51,665 nt of DNA from Candidatus Sysuiplasma acidicola. GTDB lineage: Archaea > Thermoplasmatota > Thermoplasmata > Sysuiplasmatales > Sysuiplasmataceae. Both the position numbers and the translations under genes were made by a program. Position 1 is the first letter of the stretch; each line of letters begins with the position of its first letter. The notes below the pieces were generated by a model, which worked only from the letters and a program-made list of their open reading frames with translations, was not told the DNA's origin and did not search any database. Shown here piece after piece: positions 51,271-51,665 of the stretch. Location: the NCBI GenBank assembly GCA_019721035.1, contig JAHEAA010000015.1, forward strand, positions 1 to 51,665, in the 5' to 3' direction.

Positions 51271-51281
51271 AAGTACTTATG
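51271..51281 (+). promoter_or_regulatory. TATA-like box for tRNA-Pro
   Basis: aagtacttatg is centred about 35 nt before the tRNA 5' end at 51312, at the usual distance for an archaeal tRNA promoter. Confidence 0.4.
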
Positions 51282-51311
51282 ATGAAACTCTTTCTGCGTT
51301 TTTTGTCCCGC

Positions 51312-51385
51312 GGGTCCGTGGGGTAACTTGGTTATCCTTGTAGGTTCGGGACCTATAGATTCCGGTTCAAATCCGGGCGGACCCA
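51312..51385 (+). tRNA. tRNA-Pro (CGG)
   Basis: A 74-nt cloverleaf. The acceptor GGGTCCG (51312-51318) pairs with CGGACCC (51378-51384), with discriminator A at 51385. The D stem is short (GGG with CCT). The anticodon stem GTAGG pairs with CCTAT around TTCGGGA, with the anticodon CGG at 51347-51349. The T arm TCCGG/CCGGG has loop TTCAAAT. No intron and no encoded CCA. It is followed after about 60 bp by an integrase gene, marking a likely attachment site. Confidence 0.93.
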
Positions 51386-51398
51386 TACCAGCGTATGG
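51383..51398. repeat. Inverted repeat at the tRNA-Pro 3' end
   Basis: CCATAC-CAGC-GTATGG has perfect 6-bp arms and begins inside the last bases of the tRNA (51383-51385). An overlapping ATACCA/TGGTAT pair extends to 51401. It could be a recombinase arm site or a processing/termination hairpin. Confidence 0.4.
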
Positions 51399-51446
51399 TA
51401 TAAATCATAGAACAATTTAAGTACGATTAAGACTTATACCTATATC

Positions 51447-51665
51447 ATGTCACGCAAAATAACCCACGATAAAGATCTCTACAACGAGATGCTGCAGGAT
51501 GATGATGTCAGACGATGGCATTCCAACGTTGGAAAGAATTCGGTGATTACAGGGGACATATATCTACGCTGCCTGGGGCGCTTTCTGAACACAACGGACA
51601 TGACCGCAAAGCAATTCATAAAGCAGCCCAGAAAGAAAATGGAAGATATCGTTCAGGACTATGTG
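51447..51665 (+). CDS. Integrase/tyrosine recombinase, N-terminal part (cut by window end)
   Basis: The first 73 codons (ATG at 51447) run off the window. The peptide LYNEMLQDDDVRRWHSNV, then SVITGDIYLRCLGRFLNTTDMTAKQFIKQ, resembles the N-terminal SAM-like DNA-binding domain of archaeal XerC/XerD-type site-specific recombinases, where a helix with RWxxN and a YLRxLGxF segment are common. The catalytic domain with its Arg-His-Arg-Tyr residues lies outside the window, so this is inference. TATA-like boxes (tataaatc near 51400 and aatttaag near 51414-51421) precede it; the second fits a leaderless start. Confidence 0.65.
   Translation, partial: MSRKITHDKDLYNEMLQDDDVRRWHSNVGKNSVITGDIYLRCLGRFLNTTDMTAKQFIKQPRKKMEDIVQDYV

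Noticed and set aside
1-51665. CRISPR array or insertion sequence
   Set aside because: No regularly spaced direct repeats and no transposase motifs were seen by eye.

Overview
This is a stretch of archaeal chromosome, most likely from the Thermoplasmata (Thermoplasmatota). The archaeal signs are an aRF1-type release factor, a membrane-anchored LonB protease, Hel308, the KEOPS subunit Cgi121, PurP, a class I CCA enzyme, the HMG-CoA synthase/thiolase/DUF35 cluster and DtdA. Many genes have an A/T-rich TATA-like box about 25-30 nt before the start codon and no Shine-Dalgarno sequence, which suggests frequent leaderless mRNAs. Some genes do have clear GGAGG sites. The placement within Thermoplasmata is inference from this gene mix. 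MsrA, a large MFS exporter, histidine catabolism and a KDG-kinase-like protein fit a heterotrophic, oxygen-exposed organism.

Layout. 1-6.3 kb: NAD synthase, a PLP threonine dehydratase, an adenosine-specific kinase, a small membrane protein, tRNA-Gln(CUG), a 14-TM-type MFS exporter and PurP. 6.5-9.7 kb: a 1062-residue secreted, sequon-rich PKD/CARDB-type surface protein with a C-terminal anchor. 9.8-13.6 kb: argS-prf1 on the minus strand and divergent pyrH. 13.6-17.7 kb: a tightly overlapping seven-gene minus-strand operon (ArsR-type regulator, membrane coiled-coil protein, 42-aa protein, bactofilin-like beta-repeat protein, ABC-2 ATPase and permease, DtdA). 17.9-20.4 kb: an ABC importer with a fused double permease. 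20.9-23 kb: CCA enzyme and a membrane protein. 23.2 kb: an isolated 35-aa open frame with its own TATA box and hairpin terminator.

23.4-31.2 kb is the most unusual part. A minus-strand operon (degenerate KaiC-like protein, intact KaiC-like ATPase, YedY-like molybdopterin protein, KDG-kinase-like protein) is divergent from a giant (about 1457 aa) helical protein. That protein is built from about 21 units of about 62 residues and ends in a beta domain and a RING/PHD-like zinc cluster. I did not recognise it as a described family.

31.2-37.4 kb: DUF218 protein, formimidoyl-THF cyclodeaminase and glutamate formimidoyltransferase, Mrp/Nbp35 ATPase, Cgi121 and Hel308. 37.8-41.6 kb: LonB, NadM, a PncC/CinA-type NMN deamidase and an alpha/beta hydrolase. 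41.6-46.9 kb: ClC channel with CBS domains, acetamidase/formamidase, histidine ammonia-lyase and a methyltransferase. 47.1-50.4 kb: the mevalonate-entry operon (regulator, HMG-CoA synthase, thiolase homologue, DUF35). Its thiolase lacks the usual catalytic Cys and His. 50.5-51.7 kb: MsrA, then tRNA-Pro(CGG) immediately followed by the start of a tyrosine-recombinase-like integrase gene cut by the window edge, a probable boundary of an integrated element.

Functional links: NadE, NadM and PncC belong to NAD synthesis and salvage. HutH, FtcD and FtcD-C belong to histidine degradation. ArgS, aRF1, DtdA, the CCA enzyme and Cgi121 serve translation and tRNA quality. Function calls rest on motifs and family memory; no database search was possible.
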